From the NCBI RefSeq assembly GCF_006715765.1, contig NZ_VFNV01000001.1, positions 1,488,001 to 1,552,000 on the forward strand: a stretch of DNA of 64,000 bases. Reading direction: 5' to 3'. The position numbers were made by a program, and so were the translations under genes. Below are positions 54,375 through 63,389 of the stretch, one piece after another; within the stretch, counting starts at the first letter, position 1; every line of letters starts with the position of its first letter. The notes beneath the pieces were generated by a model. That model was given only the letters and a program-made list of their open reading frames with translations. It made no database searches and was not told the origin of the DNA. This DNA is from Rarobacter incanus. Lineage in GTDB: Bacteria > Actinomycetota > Actinomycetes > Actinomycetales > Cellulomonadaceae.

Positions 54375-54995
54375 ATGAGGGACGAGGCCCCCGCCCCCGC
54401 GATCGCGGTCATCGACAACCACGACTCCTTCGTGTTCACTATCGTGGGTTACCTGCGAGCCCTGGGAGCCACGGTGAGCGTCACCCGCAACGACGACCCG
54501 GCCGCCGTGGACCGGGCACGCGCCGCCGACGGCGTGCTCCTTTCCCCCGGACCCGGCCACCCCAGGACGGCGGGAGCCACCCTCGCTGCGGTTGCCGCGT
54601 GCGCAAGCGACGCGCGCCCCCTGCTCGGTATCTGCCTGGGCCACCAGGCTATCGCCCACTACTTCGGGGCGCAGGTCGCCCATGCCCCAACCATCATGCA
54701 CGGCCGCGTCAGCCGGATTGCCCACGACGGTCGCGGCGTGTTTGCCGGTCTTCCCGATCCCATGATTGCCACCAGGTACCACTCGTTGGCGGTTGCGTCC
54801 GATTCGATTCCGGATGCGTTGGAAGTCAGCGCGACCGCGCTGCCGCAGGGCTACGACCCGCATCGGGTCGTCATGGGTTTGCGGCACCGCGAACTCCCGC
54901 TAGAGGGCGTGCAGTTCCACCCCGAGGCGGTGCTCACCGAAGGCGGCGCCGACCTGCTAGCAAATTGGCTCGCCATGGTGCGCGCCCGCGCTTAG
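54375..54995 (+). CDS. class I glutamine amidotransferase (TrpG/PabA type)
   Basis: A 206-aa glutaminase subunit. The triad is Cys in LLGICLGHQA, His and Glu in VQFHPEAVLT, and the oxyanion strand is LSPGPGHP. It would supply ammonia to an anthranilate or aminodeoxychorismate synthase encoded elsewhere. It faces pknB with only 2 bp between stop codons. Confidence 0.92.
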   Translation: MRDEAPAPAIAVIDNHDSFVFTIVGYLRALGATVSVTRNDDPAAVDRARAADGVLLSPGPGHPRTAGATLAAVAACASDARPLLGICLGHQAIAHYFGAQVAHAPTIMHGRVSRIAHDGRGVFAGLPDPMIATRYHSLAVASDSIPDALEVSATALPQGYDPHRVVMGLRHRELPLEGVQFHPEAVLTEGGADLLANWLAMVRARA

Positions 54996-54997
54996 CA

Positions 54998-57058
54998 CTA
55001 CCCGGCGTTCGTGTCCGATCCGGTGTCGGTGCCCGACCCGTCCCCCGCGTCCGTGTCCCCCGGGTCAGAGGGCTGCTGGTTATTTGCGGGACCCGTCGAG
55101 ATTGTCAGGGTAACGACCGTCCCCTTCTTCACCTTCTTGCCGATCTTGGGGCTGGTGCTGATGACCTGGCCCGATGGCACGGTGTCGCTGGAGGCCTGGA
55201 CAGAGGTCGCGTTGTATTCCAGCCCCTGCGCCTTGAGCGCGTCCATCGCGGCGCCCTCGGTCATGCCGGAAACGTCGGGGATCGCGACTTTGCTGACGGC
55301 CTTGGCGACCGTGATCGTGATTGCGGATCGTTGCGCGACTGGCTGGTCCGCCGGCAGCGTTTGACTGATGACGGTTCCGGCCTTTTGCGAGTCGTCTTCG
55401 ACGGTCTCCACGGTCACGACGAGCTTTTGCTCATTGAGCTTTTCCTCGGCTGCCGCCTGCTTCGCGCCCACCACGTTGGGGACCAGCACCTGCCCATTGG
55501 AGTAGTAGATAGTGACGTCGCTGCCCTTGGCGACCGATTCCCCGGCCGCGGGGTCGCTTCGCGTCACCTTGTCGCGGTCGACATCCGGGCTGTACTCCGA
55601 GCTTCCCGTGACCGGGTTGAGCCCCTGATCGCTCAGCATCTCGCGGGCGCGGTCCTGGTCGAGTCCCGTGACGTCCGGGATCGTGGCGTCCGCGGAACCG
55701 GAGGACACGGTCAGGGTGATGGCCGTATCGAGGGCCACCGATGCGTTGGCGACCGGGTCGGACGCCAACACGGTACCCTCCTCAGCGTCCTCGTCAGAAA
55801 CCTCGGTGATCGTTGGCTCGGCGGTGAATCCCTTGCGGGTCAGTTCGAGTTTGGCGTCGTTGACGTCCATTTCAACGACGTTCGGGAAAGGCTGAGTGAC
55901 GACCTGCGGGGTGTCGCTCTTCTTGTTGGAAACCATGACCAGGATCGCGATGATAGCGATCAACGCAACGATACCGATACTGATGAGCGTCCACATCAGG
56001 CCCTTGGACGACTTGTGTTCGGGGTCCTCGGGTTCCTCCACGGATGCCAGCGACCCCGTTGCGGTCGGCCCGGTGATGGTCGCTGTCGGGGTCGTCTGCC
56101 ACGCGGGCGCGGCCGCGGCCGCGGGTACCGGTGCCGGAAGCGGCGCCGCGAATACCTGCGTGGCCGCCTCGACGGGCTCATTGGCGCTGACGGGAAGCCC
56201 CTTCATGGCGGCCTCCAGGTCGGAACGGAACGCGGCGGCGCTGCTGTACCGTTGCTCGCGGTCCTTTGCCAGCGCCTTCGCCACGATCCTGTCCAGCACG
56301 GGCGGGACGTCGGAGGCGATTGAGCTTGGGGTCGGCGCGTTCTCGCGGACGTGCTGGTAGGCAACGGAAACCGGGGAGTCGCCGGTGAACGGCGGGCGGC
56401 CCGTCAGGAGCTCGAACAGCAAGCATCCTGTCGAATACAGGTCCGAACGGGCGTCGACCTGTTCACCCCTGGCCTGTTCGGGCGACAGGTACTGCGCCGT
56501 CCCGATCACCGCTTGCGTCTGGGTCATGGTCGCGGCCGAATCCGCGAGGGCGCGCGCGATACCGAAGTCCATCACCTTGACGGATCCGGTGGGCGTCAGC
56601 ATCACGTTGGCGGGCTTGATGTCCCGGTGGACTATTCCCGCGCGGTGGGAATAGTCGAGAGCCGATAGGACGCCGATCGTGATTTCTACCGCTTCCTCGA
56701 TCGGCACCGCGTTCCCGTCGCGCAGGATATCGCGAACCGTGTGCCCCTCGACGTATTCCATGACGATGAACGGGACGTGCGAAACCGTCCCTGTCGCCGG
56801 ATCGACCACGTTGTCCTCGCCCGTGTCGTACACGGCGACAATCGCGGGGTGGTTGAGGGCGGCCGCCGCCTGCGCCTCGCGCCTGAAGCGTGCCTGGAAC
56901 GATGGGTCTCGCGCCAGGTCCGAACGCAAGATCTTGATGGCGACGGTGCGCCCCAGTCGGTTGTCGTGCCCGATGTGGACTTCGGCCATACCGCCGCGGC
57001 CGATCAGCGCACCGACTTCGTATCGGTTAGCCAAGATTCGAGGAGCGTGGTCAACCAC
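54998..57058 (-). CDS. pknB: PASTA-domain serine/threonine kinase PknB
   Basis: A 686-aa kinase with a GTG start. The kinase domain is at about 12-275 (GRGGMAEVHIG, VAIKIL, HRDIKPANVML, DFGIARAL with an activation loop TMTQTQAVIGT). One membrane segment lies at about 350-372. Four PASTA repeats (about 378-650) sense muropeptides or lipid II. The C-terminal tail is Asp/Gly-rich. The gene overlaps pknA by one base (TAGTG). Confidence 0.97.
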   Translation of the reverse strand: MVDHAPRILANRYEVGALIGRGGMAEVHIGHDNRLGRTVAIKILRSDLARDPSFQARFRREAQAAAALNHPAIVAVYDTGEDNVVDPATGTVSHVPFIVMEYVEGHTVRDILRDGNAVPIEEAVEITIGVLSALDYSHRAGIVHRDIKPANVMLTPTGSVKVMDFGIARALADSAATMTQTQAVIGTAQYLSPEQARGEQVDARSDLYSTGCLLFELLTGRPPFTGDSPVSVAYQHVRENAPTPSSIASDVPPVLDRIVAKALAKDREQRYSSAAAFRSDLEAAMKGLPVSANEPVEAATQVFAAPLPAPVPAAAAAPAWQTTPTATITGPTATGSLASVEEPEDPEHKSSKGLMWTLISIGIVALIAIIAILVMVSNKKSDTPQVVTQPFPNVVEMDVNDAKLELTRKGFTAEPTITEVSDEDAEEGTVLASDPVANASVALDTAITLTVSSGSADATIPDVTGLDQDRAREMLSDQGLNPVTGSSEYSPDVDRDKVTRSDPAAGESVAKGSDVTIYYSNGQVLVPNVVGAKQAAAEEKLNEQKLVVTVETVEDDSQKAGTVISQTLPADQPVAQRSAITITVAKAVSKVAIPDVSGMTEGAAMDALKAQGLEYNATSVQASSDTVPSGQVISTSPKIGKKVKKGTVVTLTISTGPANNQQPSDPGDTDAGDGSGTDTGSDTNAG

Positions 57059-58671
57059 TAGACATCCTTAGGTCGTGTCGGGTCGGGTGCGGCGCTACGT
57101 GCCGCACCGTCATGCGGGGCGATGCCGTAACCGGCCATCACCTTATATTGTTCACTATCAGTTCGCACAAAGGCGCTCTCGGTGGCGCCGATTACGCCAA
57201 GCAGTCCCGCGGCCTTGTTGTCAGAGCCCCGAGAACCCAGCCCGATGAGCGACGCAATGACAACGGCGATCACCAGGCCGATCAGCACAAACGCCTGCCA
57301 TGACCAGTTTCCCCAGCGGCGTCCGGTGGTGGTTGAGGTGGGCCGTTGGGTTTGCGACGGTCGCGGGGTCGGCACCTGCTGCCGCCCGGCGTAGTTACGC
57401 GATTCACGGGGGCCCGTTTGGGCCGACGAGGCCCGCCCGCTCGGGCGCCCTGTCCCCCCGAAGGTGCCCGGCGCCCCCGCGGGCGTACGCACGGTCCCGG
57501 CGGATCCGCCTGCCGCCCCGGCGCCTCCGCGCCCGGTCCCCCCGAAGGTGCCCAGCGCCCCCGGGGGCGCGACCGCAGGCTGCTCGGCGGTTCGCTTTGC
57601 GCGCACGCTGTTGCGTTGGACGGCGGGGGCGGGCCGCCCTCCGACTTGTTCCGCAGGGCTCTGCGCCCCGGCGCCACGGCCGCCGGGGGTGTGGCGCGGG
57701 TCGCCGCCGATCGCGCCCGCACGCTGCGCGCGCGGCGGCGTGGGTGCCGCGTGACTCGGGTTGACCGGGTTGCCGTGTTCGGCGGAGATCGGCGGAAGCG
57801 GTTGCGTTTGCGCACCGATCGAGCCCAGCCACGGGTGCGCCCGGTACTTGACCATGAGTTCTTCAACCATGGTCGCCAGCTGCGCCCCGGACCGCGGGCG
57901 CTCGCTCGGATCCTTGGCGAGCATCCGTTGGATAAGGGTTGCCACATCCGGGGGAACCGACGATGGCAGGGGCGGAATGGGCTCATTGACGTGCGCGACC
58001 GCAATATCGACAGCGGTCTTTCCGGTGAAGGGCCGGTGCCCCACCAACGCCTCGAACGCGATGACGCCAAGCGCGTAGATATCGGACGTGGGCGTTGCGG
58101 GTTTGCCGACGGCCTGTTCCGGTGACAAGTATTGGGCGGTTCCCATCACCATTCCGGTCGCCGTCATCGGCGCCTGATCGGCAGCGAGCGACACGCCGAA
58201 GTCGGTGATCTTCACCGTCCCGTCGCGTTCCAGCAGTATGTTCCCCGGCTTGACGTCGCGGTGGACCACGCCTGATAGGTGGGCGGAATGAAGCGCTCGC
58301 GCGGTCTGGGCGATGATGCTTAGGGTCTGATCAAGGGGGAGGACGGGCGACCGCTCCAGCAGATCGCTCATGGGTTCGCCGACGACCAGTTCGAGGACCA
58401 GGTATCCGATCCCGTCGCGCTCGCCGTAGTCGAAGAGTTGCGCGATGCCGCGGTGGGACAGGGACGCCGCGTTGCGGGCCTCTGTGCGCAGCCGGCGCAA
58501 GAACTCCGTGTTTCCAGCGAATTCGGGCTTCAGCACCTTGATCGCAACCTCGCGGCTCAGCGACTCGTCCTGCGCGACCCACACCTGCCCCATTCCGCCC
58601 ACGGCCAGCTGCCGCACAAGGCGATAACGGTCGCCGAGAACAAGGCCGGGGGCCGGAATCAGCGCGCTCAT
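57058..58671 (-). CDS. pknA: serine/threonine kinase PknA
   Basis: A 537-aa kinase. The catalytic domain is at about 12-275 (AVGGMGQVWVAQD, VAIKVL, HRDVKPGNILL, DFGVSL, GTAQYLSPEQ). A long Pro/Gly/Ala/Arg linker (about 295-455) precedes one membrane segment (about 468-490) and a short outer tail of about 45 residues without PASTA domains. It acts with PknB on division and wall-growth proteins. The ATG overlaps the pbpA stop (ATGA). Confidence 0.95.
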   Translation of the reverse strand: MSALIPAPGLVLGDRYRLVRQLAVGGMGQVWVAQDESLSREVAIKVLKPEFAGNTEFLRRLRTEARNAASLSHRGIAQLFDYGERDGIGYLVLELVVGEPMSDLLERSPVLPLDQTLSIIAQTARALHSAHLSGVVHRDVKPGNILLERDGTVKITDFGVSLAADQAPMTATGMVMGTAQYLSPEQAVGKPATPTSDIYALGVIAFEALVGHRPFTGKTAVDIAVAHVNEPIPPLPSSVPPDVATLIQRMLAKDPSERPRSGAQLATMVEELMVKYRAHPWLGSIGAQTQPLPPISAEHGNPVNPSHAAPTPPRAQRAGAIGGDPRHTPGGRGAGAQSPAEQVGGRPAPAVQRNSVRAKRTAEQPAVAPPGALGTFGGTGRGGAGAAGGSAGTVRTPAGAPGTFGGTGRPSGRASSAQTGPRESRNYAGRQQVPTPRPSQTQRPTSTTTGRRWGNWSWQAFVLIGLVIAVVIASLIGLGSRGSDNKAAGLLGVIGATESAFVRTDSEQYKVMAGYGIAPHDGAARSAAPDPTRPKDV

Positions 58672-60116
58672 TTGCTCACCCCCGCCTTGAGGATGGCGGC
58701 GGCGATCGGCGCCGCCACCGCCCCACCGGTTGCCTCGCTGCCCAGGCTGCCGCCATTTTCCACGACAACGGCCACCGCGATCTGCGGGTCGTTTGCCGGC
58801 GCAAAGCCCGTAAACCAGGCGTGGGGTGCGCCGTCGTCGCCGGTTTGCGCGGTCCCGGTCTTGCCGGCGACCTTGAGTCCCGAAATCTGCGCCTTGGTCC
58901 CCGTACCCGACTCCACGACGGACACCATCATGTCGGTAAGGGTCGCTGCCGTCGCCGAACTGATCGGCTGGCCCAGCTGTTCGGGTTGCGTTTCGGACTG
59001 CACTTGCAGGTCTGGGGTTCTTACCTTGGAAACGAGGTACGGTTTCATCCGCTTGCCGCCGTTGGCGATGGTGGCGGAGATTTCGGCGACTTGCAGCGGT
59101 GTCACGCGCACCGACCCCTGCCCGATCGCCGCGATCGCGGTCTGCGCCTGATCGCCGGTCTGCGGGAACCGGCTGGAAGTCACCGGCAACGGTATAGCGA
59201 GGGACTCGTCGAATCCAAAGCTACGCGCCTGCGCCAAGAGATTGTCCGCCCCCACGCGTATCCCCAGGTCGGCGAACGCGGTGTTGCACGAAATGCGCAG
59301 GGCATTCGCCAGGTCGATCTTCCCACCGGAGGCGCACGCGCCCTTGCCGTAGTTGCTGATAACGCTCGTGGACTGCGGCAGCTGAAAGCCCGTGCCGCCA
59401 TCGAGGTCATCGACGCTTGTGTCGTTTTCCAGGGCGGCGGCGGCCGTGACCAGCTTAAATACGGACCCCGGCGGGTAGGTTTCGCCGGCAATCGCCCGGT
59501 TGGTGAGCGGACTCCCGTCCTCCTCAAGCAATTCTTGGTACTTCTTGGCCACCGCGGCGCGATCGTGCGACGCCAACTCGTTCGGGTCGTATGTGGGGCT
59601 GCTGACCATCGCCACAATGGCTCCGGTCTTGACGTTGATCGCGACCGCAGCGCCGCGTTGATTGCCCAGAGCCTTGGCCGCGGCCTGCTGCACCTTGGCG
59701 TCGATGGTCAATTCGACGGACGAACCCTGCGATATCTTGCCCGTGGTCAGTTGCTTGATGCGGTTCAACCACAGCGAGTCCGATGAGCCGTTGAGCAGCG
59801 AGTTGCTGTAGCGCTCGATGCCGGAGCGTCCGACGATGACGGAAAAGAACCCGGTCACGGGCGCGTACAGCGAACCGGGTTTGTAGATGCGCTGGAATCC
59901 GTAGTCGTCATCGGATTCGGTGGAGTAGGCGATCTCTTCGCCATCCACGATGATCGGGCCGCGGTGGTTGTCGAATTCGCGGTAGAGCGTGCGCTTGTTG
60001 CGCTGGTCGGCGTTGAGGCTGGGTGCCTGGAAGACCTGGATGTTCGTTATGGCGACCAGCACCGCGATGAACAGCAGCAGCGCCGCGGTGGATGTCTTGC
60101 GGATCGGGTCGTTCAC
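58668..60116 (-). CDS. pbpA: class B penicillin-binding protein PbpA
   Basis: A 482-aa transpeptidase. The GTG at 60116 overlaps the rodA stop (GTGA); earlier in-frame starts would lie inside rodA. A membrane anchor (about 9-28) precedes the dimerisation region and the transpeptidase domain with SXXK (PPGSVFKLV), SXN (ISCNTAFADLG) and KTG (VAGKTGTAQTG). It cross-links septal or lateral peptidoglycan together with the glycosyltransferase RodA. Confidence 0.96.
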   Translation of the reverse strand: MNDPIRKTSTAALLLFIAVLVAITNIQVFQAPSLNADQRNKRTLYREFDNHRGPIIVDGEEIAYSTESDDDYGFQRIYKPGSLYAPVTGFFSVIVGRSGIERYSNSLLNGSSDSLWLNRIKQLTTGKISQGSSVELTIDAKVQQAAAKALGNQRGAAVAINVKTGAIVAMVSSPTYDPNELASHDRAAVAKKYQELLEEDGSPLTNRAIAGETYPPGSVFKLVTAAAALENDTSVDDLDGGTGFQLPQSTSVISNYGKGACASGGKIDLANALRISCNTAFADLGIRVGADNLLAQARSFGFDESLAIPLPVTSSRFPQTGDQAQTAIAAIGQGSVRVTPLQVAEISATIANGGKRMKPYLVSKVRTPDLQVQSETQPEQLGQPISSATAATLTDMMVSVVESGTGTKAQISGLKVAGKTGTAQTGDDGAPHAWFTGFAPANDPQIAVAVVVENGGSLGSEATGGAVAAPIAAAILKAGVSK

Positions 60117-61483
60117 GCGGGCACCGCCTCGTTTGCGGCGCGGGCGGCGCGCAGCGGCAAGGGGTGGGGACGGCGCGCGTTGTCGGAAATGCGGATGAGG
60201 AGGGCGATGATGAGCCAGTTCGCGAGCAGCGACGAGCCGCCATAGGCGAGAAACGGAACGGTCAGGCCGGTCACCGGGATCAGCCGCGTGACGCCGCCAA
60301 TGACGACGAAACACTGCCACGCAATGGCGAAGGAGAGGCCCCCGGCCAGCAGCTTGCCGAACCCGTCCCGGGTGCCAAGCGCGATCCGGAAGCCGCGCTG
60401 AACCAGGATCACGTAGGCGATCACGATCGCGAACAATCCCGTCAGCCCCAAAACCTCGCCGAGCGAGGCGAAGATGAAGTCGGAGTAGGAAAACGGGGTC
60501 AAGTGCGGGTAACCATCGCCCCAGCCGGTCCCCAGCAGGCCGCCATTGGCCATACCGAATAGCCCGTTGACCAGTTGCCCCGAACCACCGACGGCGTAGT
60601 AAACCGAGTCATCCATCGCGTGCAACCAACCGTCGAAGCGCCGCGCGACGTGCCCAAACAGCTTGATTGCCGTAAGCGTTCCGACACCGAACAGGCCCAG
60701 CCCGATGATGATCCACGAGACCCGCTCCGTTGCGATGTAAAGCATCGCCAAGAAAATGCCCAGGAACAATAACGAGGTCCCCAAATCCCGTTGGAACACC
60801 AGCACCGCAAGGGATGCGCCAAGCGCGAGCAACAACGGGCCAAAATCGCGCAGCCGCGGCAACTGCAAACCGAGCACCTTGCGCCCCGCGAGCGCCAGGG
60901 TGTCGCGGTTGGTGACCAGGTATCCCGCACAGAAGACGGCGAATGCAATTTTCGCGAGCTCGGCTGGTTGAAAGGACAGCGGGCCGACGTGAATCCAGAT
61001 GCGCGCGCCGTGGATCTCCGTGCCGATTCCGGGGATGAGAGGCAGCATCAACAACCCCGCCGCGGCTAAGAGCGCGACGTATGTGTACCGGCGAAGCGTG
61101 CGGTGATCGCGCAGCACGGCCAGCAAGCTCACCGCGGCCGCCATCGAAATCAGTGTCCACAGCGTCTGCTTGAACGCGATGTTCTTAGCCGAGACCATGG
61201 GGTCGAGCTGATAGATCATTGCCAAACCGATCCCATTGAGGGCAATGGTGATCGGCAGGATGATCGGGTCGGCGTACGGCGCGAATTTACGCACCGCAAG
61301 GTGCATCCCCACGGTCAGGATGACCAGCACGCCGGCATCGCGGTAAAAGGTCGCCGGCAGCCCCCCGCTTGTTGCCAGGCCCACCAGGGCGTATGCGCCC
61401 ACGCCGAGTATCAAGGCGAACAGGATGAGGAAAAACTCGCTTCCGCGCCGCCGGGGAACGGGGGTTGGCTCAACGGTCGCCAC
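60113..61483 (-). CDS. rodA: SEDS peptidoglycan glycosyltransferase RodA/FtsW
   Basis: A 456-aa polytopic protein with a GTG start that overlaps the pstP stop by one base (TAGTG). About 12 membrane segments; SEDS signatures include GPLSFQPAELAKIAF, FQRDLGTSLLFLG, GLLGTGWGDGYPHLTPFSYSDF with the catalytic-loop Asp, and TGLTVPFLAYGGSSLLANW. The N-terminal two segments are an actinobacterial extension. Confidence 0.96.
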   Translation of the reverse strand: MATVEPTPVPRRRGSEFFLILFALILGVGAYALVGLATSGGLPATFYRDAGVLVILTVGMHLAVRKFAPYADPIILPITIALNGIGLAMIYQLDPMVSAKNIAFKQTLWTLISMAAAVSLLAVLRDHRTLRRYTYVALLAAAGLLMLPLIPGIGTEIHGARIWIHVGPLSFQPAELAKIAFAVFCAGYLVTNRDTLALAGRKVLGLQLPRLRDFGPLLLALGASLAVLVFQRDLGTSLLFLGIFLAMLYIATERVSWIIIGLGLFGVGTLTAIKLFGHVARRFDGWLHAMDDSVYYAVGGSGQLVNGLFGMANGGLLGTGWGDGYPHLTPFSYSDFIFASLGEVLGLTGLFAIVIAYVILVQRGFRIALGTRDGFGKLLAGGLSFAIAWQCFVVIGGVTRLIPVTGLTVPFLAYGGSSLLANWLIIALLIRISDNARRPHPLPLRAARAANEAVPA

Positions 61484-62907
61484 TACGATTCACCCGACGT
61501 GGCCGGATCGGTCGCGCTCGAATCGGTGGTCGGCGAGGTCGGTTCAGTGGCGGGCGCGGTCGTCTCACCGGCCGCAGGGGTCGCCCCCGTGGTCGCGGCG
61601 GTATCGGCCGAATTCGGCTGCGCCGCAATGTCGGATTGGATCTGCTGCCAGCGCTCTTCGATTCCGGCCTGCGACCCAGCGGTTATGGTCGATGACCGCA
61701 CGGAAGTGCGGGTCGGTTCGGGGAGCAGATCAGCGTTGACCTGCGTGCTAACGACCACGCTGGACAGCGAAATCGGTCCCAAGGACTGCGGGATGCCACG
61801 GTAGAGCGCGACGTTTCCGTCCGCCGTTCCAATGAAGTACTGCGTCTGCGTCCAGCTGTACCCGAACCAGCCGGCCACCGCCAACAGCGCGACGACGATC
61901 ACCGTCACAGTCCACGGAATCCACCTGCGGCGCGGGCGCGGCGCGGGCGCCGGCTCTGCGCTCTCATCGGTGAACTCGTCCGAGGCGGCCTCGGTCGGCG
62001 ACGCGTCGGCCGCACCGTCCCCGGCACGCTCGGGATCGCCGCTGCCGGAAACGGCCGCCGCCAACGAAGCGGCACGAGCCGCCGGCCCGTCAACCGCAGC
62101 CGAGGGTTCGTCCCGATTGACGGCAGCGGCGCCGACCACAATCACGTCAGGCTGGGGAACCGAACCATCGGGGGCCTCGTCCAAATCAATGATGTCGGCA
62201 ACGATGCAAGTGATGTTGTCCGGTCCGCCTGCCCGCAGCGCCAGCTGAATCAGCTTTTCGGCGGCCTCATCTGGGGTCGCAGACTCGCTGAGGGTCCGCT
62301 GCAACGTCTCGAAGGTGACGTAACCGCTCAAGCCATCGGAGCAGATCAGCCACCGATCGCCGACCTCCGCCTCGCGCATGGACACATCGGGCGTGAGCTC
62401 GACCTCGAAATCGCCCAGGACGCGCATGACCACGGATCGTTGGGGATGATGCTCCGCCTCTTCGGGCGTAATCTTGCCGGTGTCGACCAGGTGCTGCACC
62501 AGCGTGTGGTCGACGGTGACCTGGGATAGCTCGCCATCGTGCAACAGGTATGCGCGCGAATCACCCATGTGCGCCATGGCGATCTTGTTTCCCGATCGCA
62601 GCAACGCCGTCACGGTCGTCCCCATGCCCGCAAGCTTCGGATGGGAACGCGCATATCGGACAAGTTCGACCCGCGCATCCTCGATCGTGTCCCGCAGCTT
62701 CTTCACGATTTCCCCGGACCCCAGGGCTTCATCGTCCAGGGGGGCAAGCTTCGCGATTGCGATCGAGCTGGCCGTGTCGCCGCCCGCGTGTCCGCCCATG
62801 CCGTCGGCCACCGCCAGCAGGTGCGGGCCCGCGTACGCGGAGTCCTGGTTATTGGCGCGTACCAGCCCCACATCGGAGGCGGCCGCGTAGCGCAGGGCAA
62901 TCGACAT
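61483..62907 (-). CDS. pstP: PP2C-family protein phosphatase PstP
   Basis: A 474-aa protein. The ATG at 62907 opens MSIALRYAAASDVGLVRANNQD, the usual PstP start. PP2C metal motifs ADGMGGHAGGD, AHMGDSRAYL, SDGLSGYV and GGPDNITCIV are intact in residues 1-235. An Ala/Glu/Asp-rich linker, one membrane segment (about 320-342) and an outer domain of about 130 residues rich in Ser/Thr/Ala follow. It reverses PknA and PknB phosphorylation. Confidence 0.95.
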   Translation of the reverse strand: MSIALRYAAASDVGLVRANNQDSAYAGPHLLAVADGMGGHAGGDTASSIAIAKLAPLDDEALGSGEIVKKLRDTIEDARVELVRYARSHPKLAGMGTTVTALLRSGNKIAMAHMGDSRAYLLHDGELSQVTVDHTLVQHLVDTGKITPEEAEHHPQRSVVMRVLGDFEVELTPDVSMREAEVGDRWLICSDGLSGYVTFETLQRTLSESATPDEAAEKLIQLALRAGGPDNITCIVADIIDLDEAPDGSVPQPDVIVVGAAAVNRDEPSAAVDGPAARAASLAAAVSGSGDPERAGDGAADASPTEAASDEFTDESAEPAPAPRPRRRWIPWTVTVIVVALLAVAGWFGYSWTQTQYFIGTADGNVALYRGIPQSLGPISLSSVVVSTQVNADLLPEPTRTSVRSSTITAGSQAGIEERWQQIQSDIAAQPNSADTAATTGATPAAGETTAPATEPTSPTTDSSATDPATSGES

Positions 62908-62915
62908 TCGGGGTG

Positions 62916-63386
62916 CTACTTTCTCAGTTCGATAACGCTCTGCCCGATCTGCAGAGGCGTGTCGAGCGGTAGTTCTTCCGGTCGCTCCAGGGGGTGCCCG
63001 CCCACCTTGGTGCCGTTCGTTGATCCCAGGTCCTCCACGAACCACGTGCCATCGTGCGGATAGATGCGGGCGTGTCGGGATGAAGCGTAGTCGTCGTTGA
63101 CGACAAGTGTGCAATCCGGAGCGCGGCCGATCATCACAGACACGTTCCCCAACGGCAGGGTCGTGCCCTCCAGCGGACCAGCCGTGACAACCAGATGCCG
63201 CGAATCCGGGTGGGGCTGGCGGCGAGGCGCCGCATCGACGGGGCCGGGCACCGGATGCCCCTGACGCCGCGGACTGATCCGCGTGCCGTACAGGTCCCTT
63301 CGCAGCACGGATATGACGGCGAGCACAAAGAGCCACATTGCCACCAGGTAGGCAATGCGCAGGATGGTCATCGTCAATTCGTTCAT
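62916..63386 (-). CDS. fhaB: FHA-domain protein FhaB (FipA-like)
   Basis: A 156-aa protein with an N-terminal membrane segment (about 8-28) and a C-terminal FHA domain (about 65-150). The phosphothreonine-binding residues are in MIGRAPDCTLVV, SSRHARIY and DLGSTNGTKVGG. It is the FhaB/FipA type that bridges kinase signals to division proteins. It is 8 bp upstream of pstP. Confidence 0.94.
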   Translation of the reverse strand: MNELTMTILRIAYLVAMWLFVLAVISVLRRDLYGTRISPRRQGHPVPGPVDAAPRRQPHPDSRHLVVTAGPLEGTTLPLGNVSVMIGRAPDCTLVVNDDYASSRHARIYPHDGTWFVEDLGSTNGTKVGGHPLERPEELPLDTPLQIGQSVIELRK

Positions 63387-63389
63387 GCG

